This document shows, in pieces, positions 50,508-61,399 of a DNA stretch of 64,000 nt. Both the position numbers and the translations under genes were made by a program. Location: positions 13,241,813 through 13,305,812 of the forward strand of contig OY783197.1 of NCBI GenBank assembly GCA_963678675.1, read 5' to 3'. Position 1 is the stretch's first letter, and each line of letters begins with the position of its first letter. This DNA comes from Xiphydria camelus. Taxonomy: Eukaryota > Arthropoda > Insecta > Hymenoptera > Xiphydriidae. The notes under the pieces are model-generated. The model did no database searches. It saw only the letters and a program-made list of their open reading frames with translations, and was not told the DNA's origin.

Positions 50508-50812
50508 TAGTTAGAGTTGGTGTCAATTCGGGAGATCGAAGCGTCTAACCTCGAAATTATGAATTTAAATGGAATGGAAATTACTCACCATTATTCACAA
50601 ATTCATAATTTCGAGGTTAGACACTTCGATCTCCCGAATTGACACCAACTCCGACTCGACTTCTACCGGTATTAAATCACCCAAGTACCGACCAAGCCTC
50701 CCCGAAGGTAACTTCAAACTGGCCAATACAGAGTGGGACATACGGTAATAATCCCACACGTCACACTTCGTATATCATACGTATACCGTATGTCCCGTTG
50801 GTAACGCAAGTA
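50508..50812. repeat. Palindrome of the TCGGGAGATCGAAGCG family and flank
   Basis: 50515-50660 is nearly self-complementary around AATTATGAATTT and ATTACTCACC. Relatives lie at 53667-53810 and 54018-54175. The flank carries CCGTATGTCCCGTTGGTAAC, also seen at 11970 and 53900. Confidence 0.7.
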
Positions 50813-52122
50813 CAGTAACGCTTAACGCGGGGGATACGTTCCAATTAGTTCCAGCGCTTAATGAAACAGCGTTAAACGAGGTCATCTTAACACGTAAATA
50901 ATGGAGATAAGTGAAACAGAACAAAGAATAAGAAAATTCATCAGTTCTTTTTTAGTTTTATTTTGTAACATTTATTGTTAAACAGTTTCTTATTACGTCA
51001 ATTATAGACTTATTTATTCCTAATATCCATTTTTATTCATAAAACATTCATGAAAATCAAAAAAAGTTGGAGTAAAGATGTCATGTTTGTGACGAAGAAG
51101 GGTCTTCCTCATTTGATATTTTTTTTTATGACGAAATCATCTACGCGTTCGCTTTGGACGCTTACACGCTTTAAGCGCTTATAAGCATCGCTTATGCCGT
51201 TTACTTTGACGCTTTGAGCGCTCACAAAAGCAATGATGACGTCATTGTAACGTGATAACTTCTGCTCACAAACGCTTATTTCATCCAGGTAGGGCAGCAA
51301 AAGCGTGAGCGCTAATAAGCGCTTCATTTCCAAAATGAAAGCGTAGTATAACCTGAGAAAACCAACCTAGGAATATATAACCTAAAACAATGGCGCACAG
51401 TAACATTTCCGTGTACTTAGAAAATTCAGAGACGAATAAAATATACATCTTATCCGTAACAGCAGATGAAGCAAAACGTATTGCAACCGGTAAGTTTAAT
51501 TATTGATGTTTTATTATGAAATGTAATATATACTAGGTAGCGATATTGGTATTTGTTGGTGGATGGTATGCTACGGCCGCTATTCTATTTAAAAATTTGC
51601 ACTATTTTTAAGAAGAATAAATTAAATGGCTTCTAATTTTGGTTTCATAGATGAAATTATTAATTTGGCAATTTAGTTTAAACTACAGAAATTTTGAGTG
51701 ACATTAACTATTCACTTTCTTTTATATTGCACGGAATTACTTTTCTTTCTTTCCAGACCCTGTTTTTGCTAGACTAAAGTTGAATGAGGCAATGTGTTTG
51801 TGTCGTAAGTTTACCAACGTTTTAGGTTTCTTTGGATTATTGCTTGAATTACACATTTCATGACTTGTGATAGAACTATATTTTGTAAAGAAATTTTTTA
51901 ATTTATATGATCATTATTATTTAGATGACAACAGTGATGTGACTGAAACAGAGGCTTCAGATAATGTTGCAGGAAACGATATACCTCGATCAGCAGAAGA
52001 AGCTGCCGAAGGTATTTTTTGTAATACTGTTTTAGATACTCGTAATATTTCTCTAGTGTTCTTTATCGATAAATTAATTTTTGCATTGTTCAATTGGCCG
52101 CATGAAGCAATTCTTTTATTAA

Positions 52123-52820
52123 GGTAGTTCCTCCGCGACGACCTCAACCAAAAGTTACATACCATGTTCATGTTTAAAATATTGATAATTGGTTTAATTA
52201 GTAGTAAATAAAATTAAAAACTACGCAATATTAACTCGGTACTAATAGATAATACGATGGATATCATTTATTGCCGTAAAATATATTCTATATTGTGTTT
52301 TTGATCTACCATTGCCAGTAAACTTTTTGCCGGGACTGTCCGGGCTTTGCCCCAATACACGAAATAGCTTGTATATATAGATGACGCACTCTTCTGTGTG
52401 CGTATGAGCGACGATCGTGGCTCGCTGTTCCGTTCCCCCTCCACGCACTCGTTCGCTTGCTGGCCTTGCAGATATATGCTATACGACCAAAATTGTGAGG
52501 GCTTCTCATGGTTATATCTTGGAAACTAGATGGTGAATCATTTTCATTTTTTTCACATTATTCGTGATATTCTATTCTACCTTATCCTCGTTTTTATCAA
52601 CTTCTTAATTTTAGTTTTGACGGTAGAATTAATGATGTACTGTTTTGCCTATCATAACGTATCTGTTACGTGTAAATCAACCCAACTTCGAGTGTAAATA
52701 TCTCAGGTTTGGGGTGGTCAAACTTATTTAAATTACACATATGTTTGGATAATGCATTAAATAATATATATGTCAAATTTCAACCATTTCTTAATTCAAT
52801 GATCTCGTGGAGGTACTACC
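52123..52820. mobile_element. TTAA-flanked element inserted in the Myb-like exon
   Basis: Inverted ends GGTAGTTCCTCCGCGA and TCGTGGAGGTACTACC are flanked by TTAA (52119-52122 and 52821-52824). Removing the element and one TTAA restores ILLLMEEYRLRQ in frame. Same type as 23046-23947. Confidence 0.88.
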
Positions 52821-53414
52821 TTAATGGAGGAGTATCGTCTTCGTCAAAAAGACTTTAATACGGGACAGATTTCTCAGAAAAAAATATGGTCTTTGATAGC
52901 CCAGGAATTGCTGAAGCATGGACATAACGTCACAGGTCCACAGTGTTTATCAAAATTTTCCGGACTAAAACGAACATATAAAGCTGTGAAAGATCACAAC
53001 AACAAATCCGGCAATTCAACAAGAGTATGGCCATATCTTAATGTAAAATATTCTTTGAAATTCTATTTACACTTTTTCGTTAACCTGAAATATTTAATTG
53101 TATTTTTGATGTGTAAACATCTATTATATACGGCGGTATAATGGTAAACCTCGGGAAACGGGACAGAAATGTGAAACCGGATGTGATTAGTGCGCAGTGA
53201 TTCGTGCGCAGCTACTTCAGCGCTTGCGGCCTAAGGTGGCATTACGTTTTCATGTCGATGATGTCGATATAGTAAATCGCTATACAACCTACTAATAGCG
53301 CAGCTAGCATTGGTGACGCACACAAGCCTAGTCACTTTCTCCTAGCTTCCCCGCGCGCTCCGTAAACAGCTAACACTTGTATCTCTGTCTAGATAATCTA
53401 TATATACCGTAATA

Positions 53415-53565
53415 CCGTATACCGCACGTCCCGTAAGAAACGCAACAAGCGACATTTTTCTTCGGCAGATTTGCCGACGGTGTTTGCGTCTTTTACATGT
53501 GCACCGTTGGCAAATACTGCCGAAGGTAAATGTCGCTTGTTGCGTTTCTTACGGGATACCGTATG
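53415..53565. repeat. Palindromic MITE piece
   Basis: Inverted arms share GAAACGCAACAAGCGACATT and TTCGGCAGATTTGCCGACGG-like words. The outer ends approach CCGTATGTCCC-type termini. Confidence 0.65.
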
Positions 53566-53659
53566 TCCCACTCTGTACATATTGGCCAGTTTGAAATTAT
53601 CTTCGGGCAGGCTTGGTCGGTACTCGAGTCATTTAATACCGGTAGAAGTCGAGTCGGTA

Positions 53660-54255
53660 TTAGAGTAGGTGTCAATTCGGGTGATCGAAGCATATAACCT
53701 CGAAATTGTGAATTTGTGAATAATGGTGAATAATTTCCATTATTCACAAATTCATAATTTCGAGGTTAGACGTTTCGAACTCTCGAATTGACACCAACTC
53801 TAACTACCGACTCGACTTCTACCGGTATTAAATGACTCGAGTACCGACCAAGCCTGCCCGAAAGTAATTTCAAACTGGCCAATACAGAGTGGGACATACG
53901 GTATACCGCATACCGTATGTCCCGTCCAGAACCGCACAGTTACAGGGACCTTGAAATTTACCTTCAGCCGGCCTTGGTCGGTATTCGAGCAATTTTTACC
54001 GGTAGAAGTCGAGTCGGTAGTTAGAGTTGGTGTCAATTCGGGAGATCTCGAAGCGTCTAACATTGAGATCGTGGATCTGTGAATTATGGTGAGTAATTTC
54101 CATTATTCACAAATTCATGATTTCGAGGTTAGACGCTTCGATCTTCCGAATTGACAATAACTCTAACTACCGACTCGACTTCTACCGGTAAAAATTGCTC
54201 GAATTCGCCCCGGCCACCAAGCCCGGCCGAAGGTAAATTTCAAGGTCATATGGAC
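53660..54255. repeat. Tandemly inserted palindromic repeats
   Basis: Two palindromes (53667-53810 and 54018-54175) of the TCAATTCGGGAGATCGAAGC family alternate with arms containing TCGACTTCTACCGGTA and CCGTATGTCCCG. No coding content. Confidence 0.65.
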
Positions 54256-54436
54256 ATCGGTCATACGAACATCGGTTATCGAAATAACCGATCTGAACTT
54301 GCTGACGACGCCAACGCGGATGACTACGTATGCGCATCCACGCTTCTCCGGTGATTCTATTGGACGAGGAGACCCACAGGGGTGCTCAAGCAAAACTCGC
54401 AATTTTGCTATGGTCTGATTGATCGCGGACATACGG
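54256..54436. repeat. Half copy of the CCGTATGTCCGCGATCA foldback
   Basis: Matches the right half of the element at 21139-21454, including GATTCTATTGGACGAGGAGA, and ends GATCGCGGACATACGG before TA. Confidence 0.75.
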
Positions 54437-54802
54437 TACATGTAAATTTGTGCAGTGTCGCATATGCAACTAGATTAGATCCTAAGGCCGTACAACCTTC
54501 AAGGGTTACTAGATTTTATAGCGGTAAAATTCAAATATTCTATACTAATTTAGGATTGCTATTCTATCGAGAAATAACGAGCGGATAAATGGAATTCGAC
54601 ACAACGGTTCGCACCGTTTAATAGTATCACAGTCATAAATACCTCGCCAATCCTTAGCTAATCCTAAGTTCTCCGAAACGGCATATTGCGGGAATGTAAG
54701 CTGCGAACACCACGGTTTATACCTTTCCTGGAAATCAATTATCGGGCGGGTCGTCGCGAGCCATATAATGCAATACCCGGCTTATCCAGGTACGAGAGAA
54801 AA

Positions 54803-55489
54803 AAACAAAATGAGTCTGCTAGTACTCGAGACACTGATGTGGAAACATCTCGTGAGCGGTAACTGTGGAACGGAAATGTGATTGGGATTTGTGAATATTG
54901 ATATCTGTAATCGAAGTAATTTCAAACAATTTTAAATCTTATAACTGTAGAAAAATATTTTTCATTTTCATTTTCATTTAATAATGCCGCGCTTGACACA
55001 ATCGGCTTATGATAGCTAAAGTAAATAAGTGAGTCGGAGTAGAGCCGACCGACGAGGAGTTACTCCGACTCACTTACTGTACATGGCGAACACCACTTCC
55101 ATACAACATTGTTCTGCCAGATGTTTATACATCAATTACAAGTTAGAATGACTAATTGATGTGTAAATATCTGGCAGAACAATGTTGTATGGAAGTGGTG
55201 TTCGCCATGTACAGTAAGTGAGTCGGAGTAACTCCTCGTCGATCGGCTCTACTCCGACTCACTTATTTACTTTAGCTATCATAAGCCGATTGTGTCAAGC
55301 GCGGCATTATTAAAATAAAATGAAAATGAAAAATATTTTTTCTACAGTTATACGATTTTAAATTGTTTGAAATTACTTAGATTACAGATACCAATATTCA
55401 CAAATCCCAATCACATTTCCGTTCCATAGTTACCGCTCACGAGATGTTTACACATCAGTGTCTCGAGTACTAGCAGACTCGTTTTGTTT
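54803..55489. repeat. Long near-perfect palindrome
   Basis: Arms of about 340 bp mirror each other around about 55145. Words include GAGTCTGCTAGTACTCGAGA, GTGAGTCGGAGTA and CAGAACAATGTTGTATGGAA. Very few mismatches are visible. The right arm ends 6 nt before the first base of a Myb-like exon and includes most of its splice acceptor tract. Confidence 0.85.
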
Positions 55490-55940
55490 CGCCAGTTGAT
55501 GGACGAACTTCTAGGTACGAAGCAATTCATGTCACCTGTAGCTACGGTATCATCGACTGGAAAGAAATCTAGAGGTCAATCGGAATGCAGCACATCGAGC
55601 ATAGAGAATTCTTCAGAAACCGATGAAAATCCAAAGATTTGTAAGAGTAATTTAATGTGATCATTCAAGAAAATTAATTTGATTTGTATTGCGTGTTTGT
55701 TTAAAAAAAAGCACGATCAGTACTCCCGGCTGAAAACTTGCTTGCAGAATTGAAAGAAGAAAGGAGAAAAACCAATGAAGCTTCAGAAAGGCGACACAGG
55801 GAAAACATGGAATTGAGACTAAAACTTCTCGATTCCCTTGATAGGATGGTCAATGTTTTACAAAATAACAAATAATTTGATTGTTTTATACTTACTATTT
55901 TTTTTATATTACGATACTTTTTTAAGTAAAATTATAATAT

Positions 55941-56240
55941 TGTAGAAGTGCGTGCGGTTCCGGGTATTTAGGCGAGCGTATCGGGTGATTGCGTAGTGCG
56001 TGGCAGGGCGTCTGCGATTCCGGGTATTTAGGCGAAGGTATCGGGTGATTGCGTAGTGCGTGGCAGGGCGTAAGGATGTGGAATGAAACAAAGGCGTGAT
56101 TGAGAATTGGTAAGAGTGAACGAGAGGCATTGTATGGTTTAGAGGGAGTCAGATGAGCGAAGCAGGAAACGAGCAGGCAGTCTTAAACGGAGAACGGTCG
56201 AGTATAGTTCGAAGTGTCGCAAAATCGGAATGATCCTACA
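55941..56240 (+). repeat. 5' LTR of a Gypsy retrotransposon
   Basis: 300 bp with ends TGTAG and CTACA. It contains a tandem duplication of about 60 bp (GGTATTTAGGCGA to CAGGGCGT). It appears identical to the 3' LTR at 61026-61325. Confidence 0.9.
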
Positions 56241-56244
56241 AAAT

Positions 56245-56262
56245 TGGGGGCTCGTCCGGGAT
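56245..56262 (+). promoter_or_regulatory. Primer binding site, tRNA-Pro type
   Basis: TGGGGGCTCGTCCGGGAT, 4 nt after the 5' LTR. It is complementary to the 3' end of tRNA-Pro and primes minus-strand DNA synthesis. Confidence 0.85.
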
Positions 56263-56458
56263 CCCGCCGGTTTTGCGAATTATTAACGGTGGTGATCATC
56301 AAGCGTGGGGCGCGGTAGGCAGACGGCCACACGGGGAAAAATCGTGCACTACGCGACGTGATTGCAGTGACAGTTGTTCAATGTTAGACGGACATTTGAC
56401 AATTAAAGGCGAACGAATTCACGTTTATTTTACTACGTGACGTGATTGCAGTGATAAA

Positions 56459-59400
56459 TTGTTAAATATTAGACGGATATTTGACAATCAAAGGCGAACG
56501 AATTCATTTTTATTTTGTTTAAAAATGAGTGACCACGGTGAAAGCGCACTCCATGACGTGGAGTCATTGACGGTGGATGAGTTAAAGCAGAAATTAAAAG
56601 AACTGGGTATCACTACCAAGGGTACCAAGGCGGATTTAGCTCGAAGATTACACGAAGCACTGCAAGCATTAGCGTTGCAGAATCCGGATCCAAAGGAAAA
56701 ATCGGCAAGTGTCAGTCACGGTGGACTTCAAGGCGACAAGCAGACAAAAGAAGATAATTCCAAAGGTGATGGTGAAAACGAAGACGAACGCGGTTTAGCA
56801 ACCCTGTCAGTGGCTGCTCTGAAAATTCAGTTACGTGCTTTAAAATTGCCAGCCACGGGTAAAAAAGCGGAACTGGTAAAACGATTGCAAGAGGCGTTGC
56901 AAGCTGCGGAAGAAGACGGTGATATTGAAGAAGAAGAAGAAGATAACAATGAAGAAGACGATGATAGTGAAGAAGAAGAAGTTCAAGAACAAAGTGATGG
57001 TGATCCGGGTGAAGGTGCAAATTTACGCGTCCTGGAACAGTTGGCTCGACAATTGCGTGGTAAACCTAAGTTGAATTTCAAAGACGTTACTGATACCATT
57101 GAGACATTTAGTGGTGATAAAGGTGAAAATATTCGCCAGTGGATCTTAAGTTTTGAAGAAACAGCGGAAATGGCGAACTGGACTGACGTGGAAAAAGTGG
57201 TAAATGCCAAAAGGAAGCTCCAAGGTTCAGCAAAATTATTTGCTCGCTTCGAATGTCGTGCCAAGACCTGGGTGAAGCTTAAAAAAACGTTAATTAGTGA
57301 ATTCGCGAAGACTACGAATAGCAAACAGGTCCACAAGCAGTTAAGTTCGACTAAGAAAAAATCCGACGAGACTTATCAAGCCTATGTATATCGTATGCTG
57401 GAGATAGCCAGCCATGCCGATATTGAAGTTGAAGCTCAGATACAATATATCATTGACGGTATTCCTGATGAAGAGCATCATAAAACGATTCTCTACGCGG
57501 CTACTACGATTAAAGAATTGCGAAAAAAATTGCAACAGTATGAGATACAGAAAGCAAACGACAAAAGAGCATCACAGGTAAAGCAACAAAGCAGTGATAA
57601 AAATAAGAAACCTACTAAAACACCAGATGCAACGAAAGATAAAGTGAAACGATGTTTTAATTGCGGAAGTAAAAGTCATGTGTCAAACAATTGCCCTGAT
57701 AAGGATAAGGGACCAAAATGTTTTAACTGTGATCAATATGGACACGTAGCTCCAAAGTGTACACAGCCAAAAAAGGTTGAAAGAAGCGGTACCACGAAAA
57801 ATAATTCTACTAGTGCCAAGGTGAGAGTCGATGCAGTAAAATCAAGACAATCAACGGATAAAAAGACGTATAAAAAAGTTGAAATTATGGAAACAGAAGT
57901 GACAGCCGTAATTGATCCAGCCAGTGATATTCATTTAATTCGTGCCAGCCTCTATTTGCAATTGGGAGCTCCACCGTTGGAGCCAAAAGTAGTGTCGTTC
58001 AACGGTGTTGGTATACCTGTTTCGCAGTATACCATGGGACGTTTCATAACTGAGCTGACGATTGACGGAATGACATTCAATTTCGCATTTGATGTCGTTC
58101 CAGATCATTATCTTGGACATAATTTACTGATTGGTGGCGAATTGTCCGAATTTGCAGAAGTTACGTTGAGAAATAAACAAGCAACGGTGAGCCAGTTGAA
58201 AGCTGAAGAAACTACAGTACAAACCAATGATCCGGGGTGGAAAGAGGTATTGAACATCAATGTTCTTGATGAACCGGACGATGAATACGAAGTGTCATTA
58301 AATCACCTGGTGGATTCAGAATTAAAGGACAAAGTGCGCGAGTTGATTGAAAACTATGAACTGATAAAGACGAAAAACAGTGGTGTAAAATTACAGATAA
58401 TGCTGACCGATAACATCCCAGTGCATCAACAACCCCGTCGCTTGTCAGTGAGTCAAAGAGAAATAGTCAACCAGATCATCGCCGATTGGGTGAAAAGAGG
58501 AATAGTGCGGCCAAGTACGTCGGATTACGCAAGTCCAATCGTATTAGTGGAAAAGAAGAATGGTGAATTTCGATTGTTTATTGACTATCGTATGTTAAAC
58601 AAAAAAGTGATCAGGGATAGGAATCCGCTTCCCCTGATTGAAGATCAGCTTGATAAACTGCAAGATGCTGAAGTGTTTAGTACACTGGATCTTAAGGATG
58701 GATTTCTCCAGGTACCCGTAGAAGAAGGAAGTATTGAATATACAGCTTTCGTTGTACCCGACGGACATTGGGAGTTTTGCAGAATGCCGTTTGGTTTCGC
58801 CAACTCACCAGCGGTATTCCAGAGACACGTAAGAGTAGTCTTTAAAGAGCTAATCGAGAAAGGTATCGTGCATAATTATCTAGATGATTTAATTATTGCA
58901 TCCAAGACAATAGAGGAGAATGTACAAAAATTAGCTACGGTGTTGAAAACAGCGAGCGAATACGGTCTGGTAATCAACTGGAAGAAGTGCCAATTTTTAG
59001 TCACCCAAGTTGAATACTTGGGGTATCTCATCAAAGCTGGACGTTATTACCCATCAGAAAAGAAGACAGAAGCAGTGGCTAAATTTCCAAAACCAAAAAC
59101 CGTTAAACAAATTCAGAGTTTCTTGGGCCTCACTGGATATTTTCGTAAATTTATATTCCAGTTTGCTATTCGTGCACGTCCGTTATCAAATTTGCTAAGA
59201 AATAACGTCAAATTTGAGTTTGGTCCTGATCAAGAAGCTGCGTTTGAAGATTTAAAAGGTGCATTGATAGATAGACCAGTACTGCGACTGTACCGTGTTG
59301 GTGCAGAGACGGAGCTCCACACTGATGCATGTATGGGTGGTCTCGGAGCGATTTTACTACAGAGAAACCCAGATGACAACTTATTTCATCCAATCTACTA

Positions 59401-61030
59401 CGCCAGCTGGAAGACCAGTCTAGCTGAAGAGAAATATACAAGTTTCGAATTAGAAATGTTAGCTGTGGTCAAAGCATTAAAGAAGTTTAGAATTTATTTA
59501 CTAGGAATCCCCTTCAAGATTATAACTGATTGTCGTGCCTTTGCCATGACCATGAAGAAGAAGGACACCTGTCTACGAGTGTCACATTGGGTGTTACTGC
59601 TAGAACAGTTCCAGTACACTATTGAGCACCGACCAGGAACGGCAATGAAACACGTCGACGCACTGAGTCGCAACCCTGTGACAGTGTTATGCATTGACCA
59701 AAACCAGGACACATTGATTGTTAAAATTCAGAGAGCTCAACAAGAGGATTCAGAACTTCTAAAATTGATCGGAAATATTAAACAACAAAACAGTCAAGAA
59801 TTCAAGTTGAAAGGGCAAAAAGTTCTTTATCGAGAAAGCAACGGCATTGAACAGCTGGTAGTCCCCAGGAGCATGCAGCGTGAGGTCATTCACCAGGCTC
59901 ATGACCGAGGACACTTCGGGTGGAAGAAGACAGAATATTCATTGATGCAAGAATTTTGGTTCCCCAAAATGCGTGAAAAAATCCAAAAATATATTGAAAA
60001 TTGTATACAGTGTTTGTTGGCAGAAAAGAAAAAGGGAAAAGCTGAAGGCTGGCTCAATCCAATTGGAAAAGGTGACAAGCCATTGGACACCTATCACGTG
60101 GACCACTTGGGCCCCATGCCGTCTACAAAGAAAAGTTACAACCACCTATACGTCGTCGTGGATGCCTTCACGAAATTTGTGTGGATTTATCCAACGAAGT
60201 CAACGACTGCTGAGGAAGTTATTACACGTATGAAGAGACAAGCAGTTACATTTAGTAACCCACAACGAATTATCTCAGATAGAGGAACTGCTTTTACATC
60301 CAACGCGTTCAAGGAGTACTGCAGTGAGGAGAAAATCGAGCATGTATTAATTACAACTGGAGTTCCAAGGGGAAATGGACAAGTGGAACGTATAAATCGT
60401 GTCATTATACCCATTCTGACAAAATTATCCATTGAAAAACCAATGGAATGGTATAAACAGGTTGATACAGTACAAAAAGTGATTAATTCAACATTCAATC
60501 GAAGCATCGGTAAAACGCCCTTCGAATTACTGATGGGAGTGAAAATGAAACTTAAAGATGACCCAACACTACGGGAAATAGTAGACAAAGAAATCATTGA
60601 AATCTTCGAAGAACAACGAAGTACTCTCCGAGATGAAGCACGTGCTAATTTACTAAAAGTACAAGAAGAAAATCGCAAGACATTTAACAAAAAGCGCAAG
60701 AGTCCAAAACAGTATAAAGCCGATGATCTTGTGGCAATTCAACGAACACAGATGGCACCTGGGCTGAAACTATACCGCAAATTCCTAGGCCCTTACCGAG
60801 TTGTCACAGTACTAAGGAATAATCGCTACCTGGTAGAGGAAATCGGTACACACGAAGGTCCAGCTAAAACAAGTACATCAGCAGACCACATGAAACCCTG
60901 GTCAAATAACATTGACAAGCTGTTCGGCTGGGAAGATGATGTAGAACCAGAGGATGACGACTACGCAGACTATATGGAGGAAGCAGGCAGTATCGAGGAC
61001 GATACTGAAGAACAGGATGGCCGAGTGTAG
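56459..61030 (+). CDS. Gypsy gag-pol polyprotein with two N-terminal SAP domains
   Basis: Single frame of 1523 codons. The start may be the second Met (MSDHGESALHD, residue 23). Order: SAP-like helices at about 37-70 (LTVDELKQKLKELGITTKG) and 114-148 (LSVAALKIQLRALKLPATG). An acidic stretch and a gag core follow. Two CCHC knuckles lie at about 398-435 (CFNCGSKSHVSNNC, CFNCDQYGHVAPKC). The protease region is at about 481, where the usual DSG/DTG reads DPAS. Reverse transcriptase has FIDYRMLNKK (about 704) and YLDDLIIAS (about 806), and RNase H has HTDACMGGLGA (about 954). Integrase has an HHCC zinc domain (1145-1186) and catalytic D, D, E in DHLGP, SDRGTAF and GQVERIN. Gag and pol are fused without a frameshift. 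The stop overlaps the first bases of the 3' LTR. The SAP pair is unusual for gag and may tether the complex to chromatin; that is inference. Confidence 0.93.
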   Translation: MLNIRRIFDNQRRTNSFLFCLKMSDHGESALHDVESLTVDELKQKLKELGITTKGTKADLARRLHEALQALALQNPDPKEKSASVSHGGLQGDKQTKEDNSKGDGENEDERGLATLSVAALKIQLRALKLPATGKKAELVKRLQEALQAAEEDGDIEEEEEDNNEEDDDSEEEEVQEQSDGDPGEGANLRVLEQLARQLRGKPKLNFKDVTDTIETFSGDKGENIRQWILSFEETAEMANWTDVEKVVNAKRKLQGSAKLFARFECRAKTWVKLKKTLISEFAKTTNSKQVHKQLSSTKKKSDETYQAYVYRMLEIASHADIEVEAQIQYIIDGIPDEEHHKTILYAATTIKELRKKLQQYEIQKANDKRASQVKQQSSDKNKKPTKTPDATKDKVKRCFNCGSKSHVSNNCPDKDKGPKCFNCDQYGHVAPKCTQPKKVERSGTTKNNSTSAKVRVDAVKSRQSTDKKTYKKVEIMETEVTAVIDPASDIHLIRASLYLQLGAPPLEPKVVSFNGVGIPVSQYTMGRFITELTIDGMTFNFAFDVVPDHYLGHNLLIGGELSEFAEVTLRNKQATVSQLKAEETTVQTNDPGWKEVLNINVLDEPDDEYEVSLNHLVDSELKDKVRELIENYELIKTKNSGVKLQIMLTDNIPVHQQPRRLSVSQREIVNQIIADWVKRGIVRPSTSDYASPIVLVEKKNGEFRLFIDYRMLNKKVIRDRNPLPLIEDQLDKLQDAEVFSTLDLKDGFLQVPVEEGSIEYTAFVVPDGHWEFCRMPFGFANSPAVFQRHVRVVFKELIEKGIVHNYLDDLIIASKTIEENVQKLATVLKTASEYGLVINWKKCQFLVTQVEYLGYLIKAGRYYPSEKKTEAVAKFPKPKTVKQIQSFLGLTGYFRKFIFQFAIRARPLSNLLRNNVKFEFGPDQEAAFEDLKGALIDRPVLRLYRVGAETELHTDACMGGLGAILLQRNPDDNLFHPIYYASWKTSLAEEKYTSFELEMLAVVKALKKFRIYLLGIPFKIITDCRAFAMTMKKKDTCLRVSHWVLLLEQFQYTIEHRPGTAMKHVDALSRNPVTVLCIDQNQDTLIVKIQRAQQEDSELLKLIGNIKQQNSQEFKLKGQKVLYRESNGIEQLVVPRSMQREVIHQAHDRGHFGWKKTEYSLMQEFWFPKMREKIQKYIENCIQCLLAEKKKGKAEGWLNPIGKGDKPLDTYHVDHLGPMPSTKKSYNHLYVVVDAFTKFVWIYPTKSTTAEEVITRMKRQAVTFSNPQRIISDRGTAFTSNAFKEYCSEEKIEHVLITTGVPRGNGQVERINRVIIPILTKLSIEKPMEWYKQVDTVQKVINSTFNRSIGKTPFELLMGVKMKLKDDPTLREIVDKEIIEIFEEQRSTLRDEARANLLKVQEENRKTFNKKRKSPKQYKADDLVAIQRTQMAPGLKLYRKFLGPYRVVTVLRNNRYLVEEIGTHEGPAKTSTSADHMKPWSNNIDKLFGWEDDVEPEDDDYADYMEEAGSIEDDTEEQDGRV

Positions 61031-61325
61031 AAGTGCGTGCGGTTCCGGGTATTTAGGCGAGCGTATCGGGTGATTGCGTAGTGCGTGGCAGGGCGTCTGC
61101 GATTCCGGGTATTTAGGCGAAGGTATCGGGTGATTGCGTAGTGCGTGGCAGGGCGTAAGGATGTGGAATGAAACAAAGGCGTGATTGAGAATTGGTAAGA
61201 GTGAACGAGAGGCATTGTATGGTTTAGAGGGAGTCAGATGAGCGAAGCAGGAAACGAGCAGGCAGTCTTAAACGGAGAACGGTCGAGTATAGTTCGAAGT
61301 GTCGCAAAATCGGAATGATCCTACA
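61026..61325 (+). repeat. 3' LTR of the Gypsy retrotransposon
   Basis: 300 bp, apparently identical to the 5' LTR. The gag-pol stop codon lies in its first five bases. No typical uninterrupted polypurine tract precedes it. Confidence 0.9.
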
Positions 61326-61399
61326 AAATAAATATATTTTTTCACACAATTGGCATCATTAAATTATTGCAAATAGTATCTCGTTTCAAATGACCTTCA

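Larger units (their letters stand above)
51390..55875 (+). pseudogene. Harbinger Myb/SANT-like DNA-binding protein, exon cut by a TTAA element
   Basis: Exons 51390-51489, 51757-51804, 51925-52011, 52057-52122 plus 52825-53042, 55496-55640 and 55712-55875 join in frame to 275 codons once the TTAA element 52123-52820 is discounted. The product starts MAHSNISVYLENSETNKI and has an acidic linker. Its Myb/SANT-like trihelix reads WPHEAILLLMEEYRLRQKDF, QISQKKIWSLIAQELLKHG and CLSKFSGLKRTYKAVKDHNN. It ends in a coiled coil around ERRKTNEASERRHRENMELR. In Harbinger elements this partner protein helps bind transposon ends and bring the transposase to the nucleus. The TTAA insertion breaks the DNA-binding exon, so this copy is disabled. 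Confidence 0.75.
55941..61325 (+). mobile_element. Young, structurally complete Ty3/Gypsy retrotransposon
   Basis: Two 300-bp LTRs that look identical, a tRNA-Pro primer site and one uninterrupted gag-pol frame. It sits in the Harbinger element downstream of the Myb-like gene. There is no env-like frame, so it is a retrotransposon and not an infectious-type errantivirus. A clean target duplication is not visible. AATAT directly precedes the 5' LTR and recurs 5 bp after the 3' LTR. Confidence 0.92.

Noticed and set aside
56712..57020. 102-codon minus-strand frame and other frames under the Gypsy ORF
   Set aside because: Antisense or out-of-frame shadows of the gag-pol frame.
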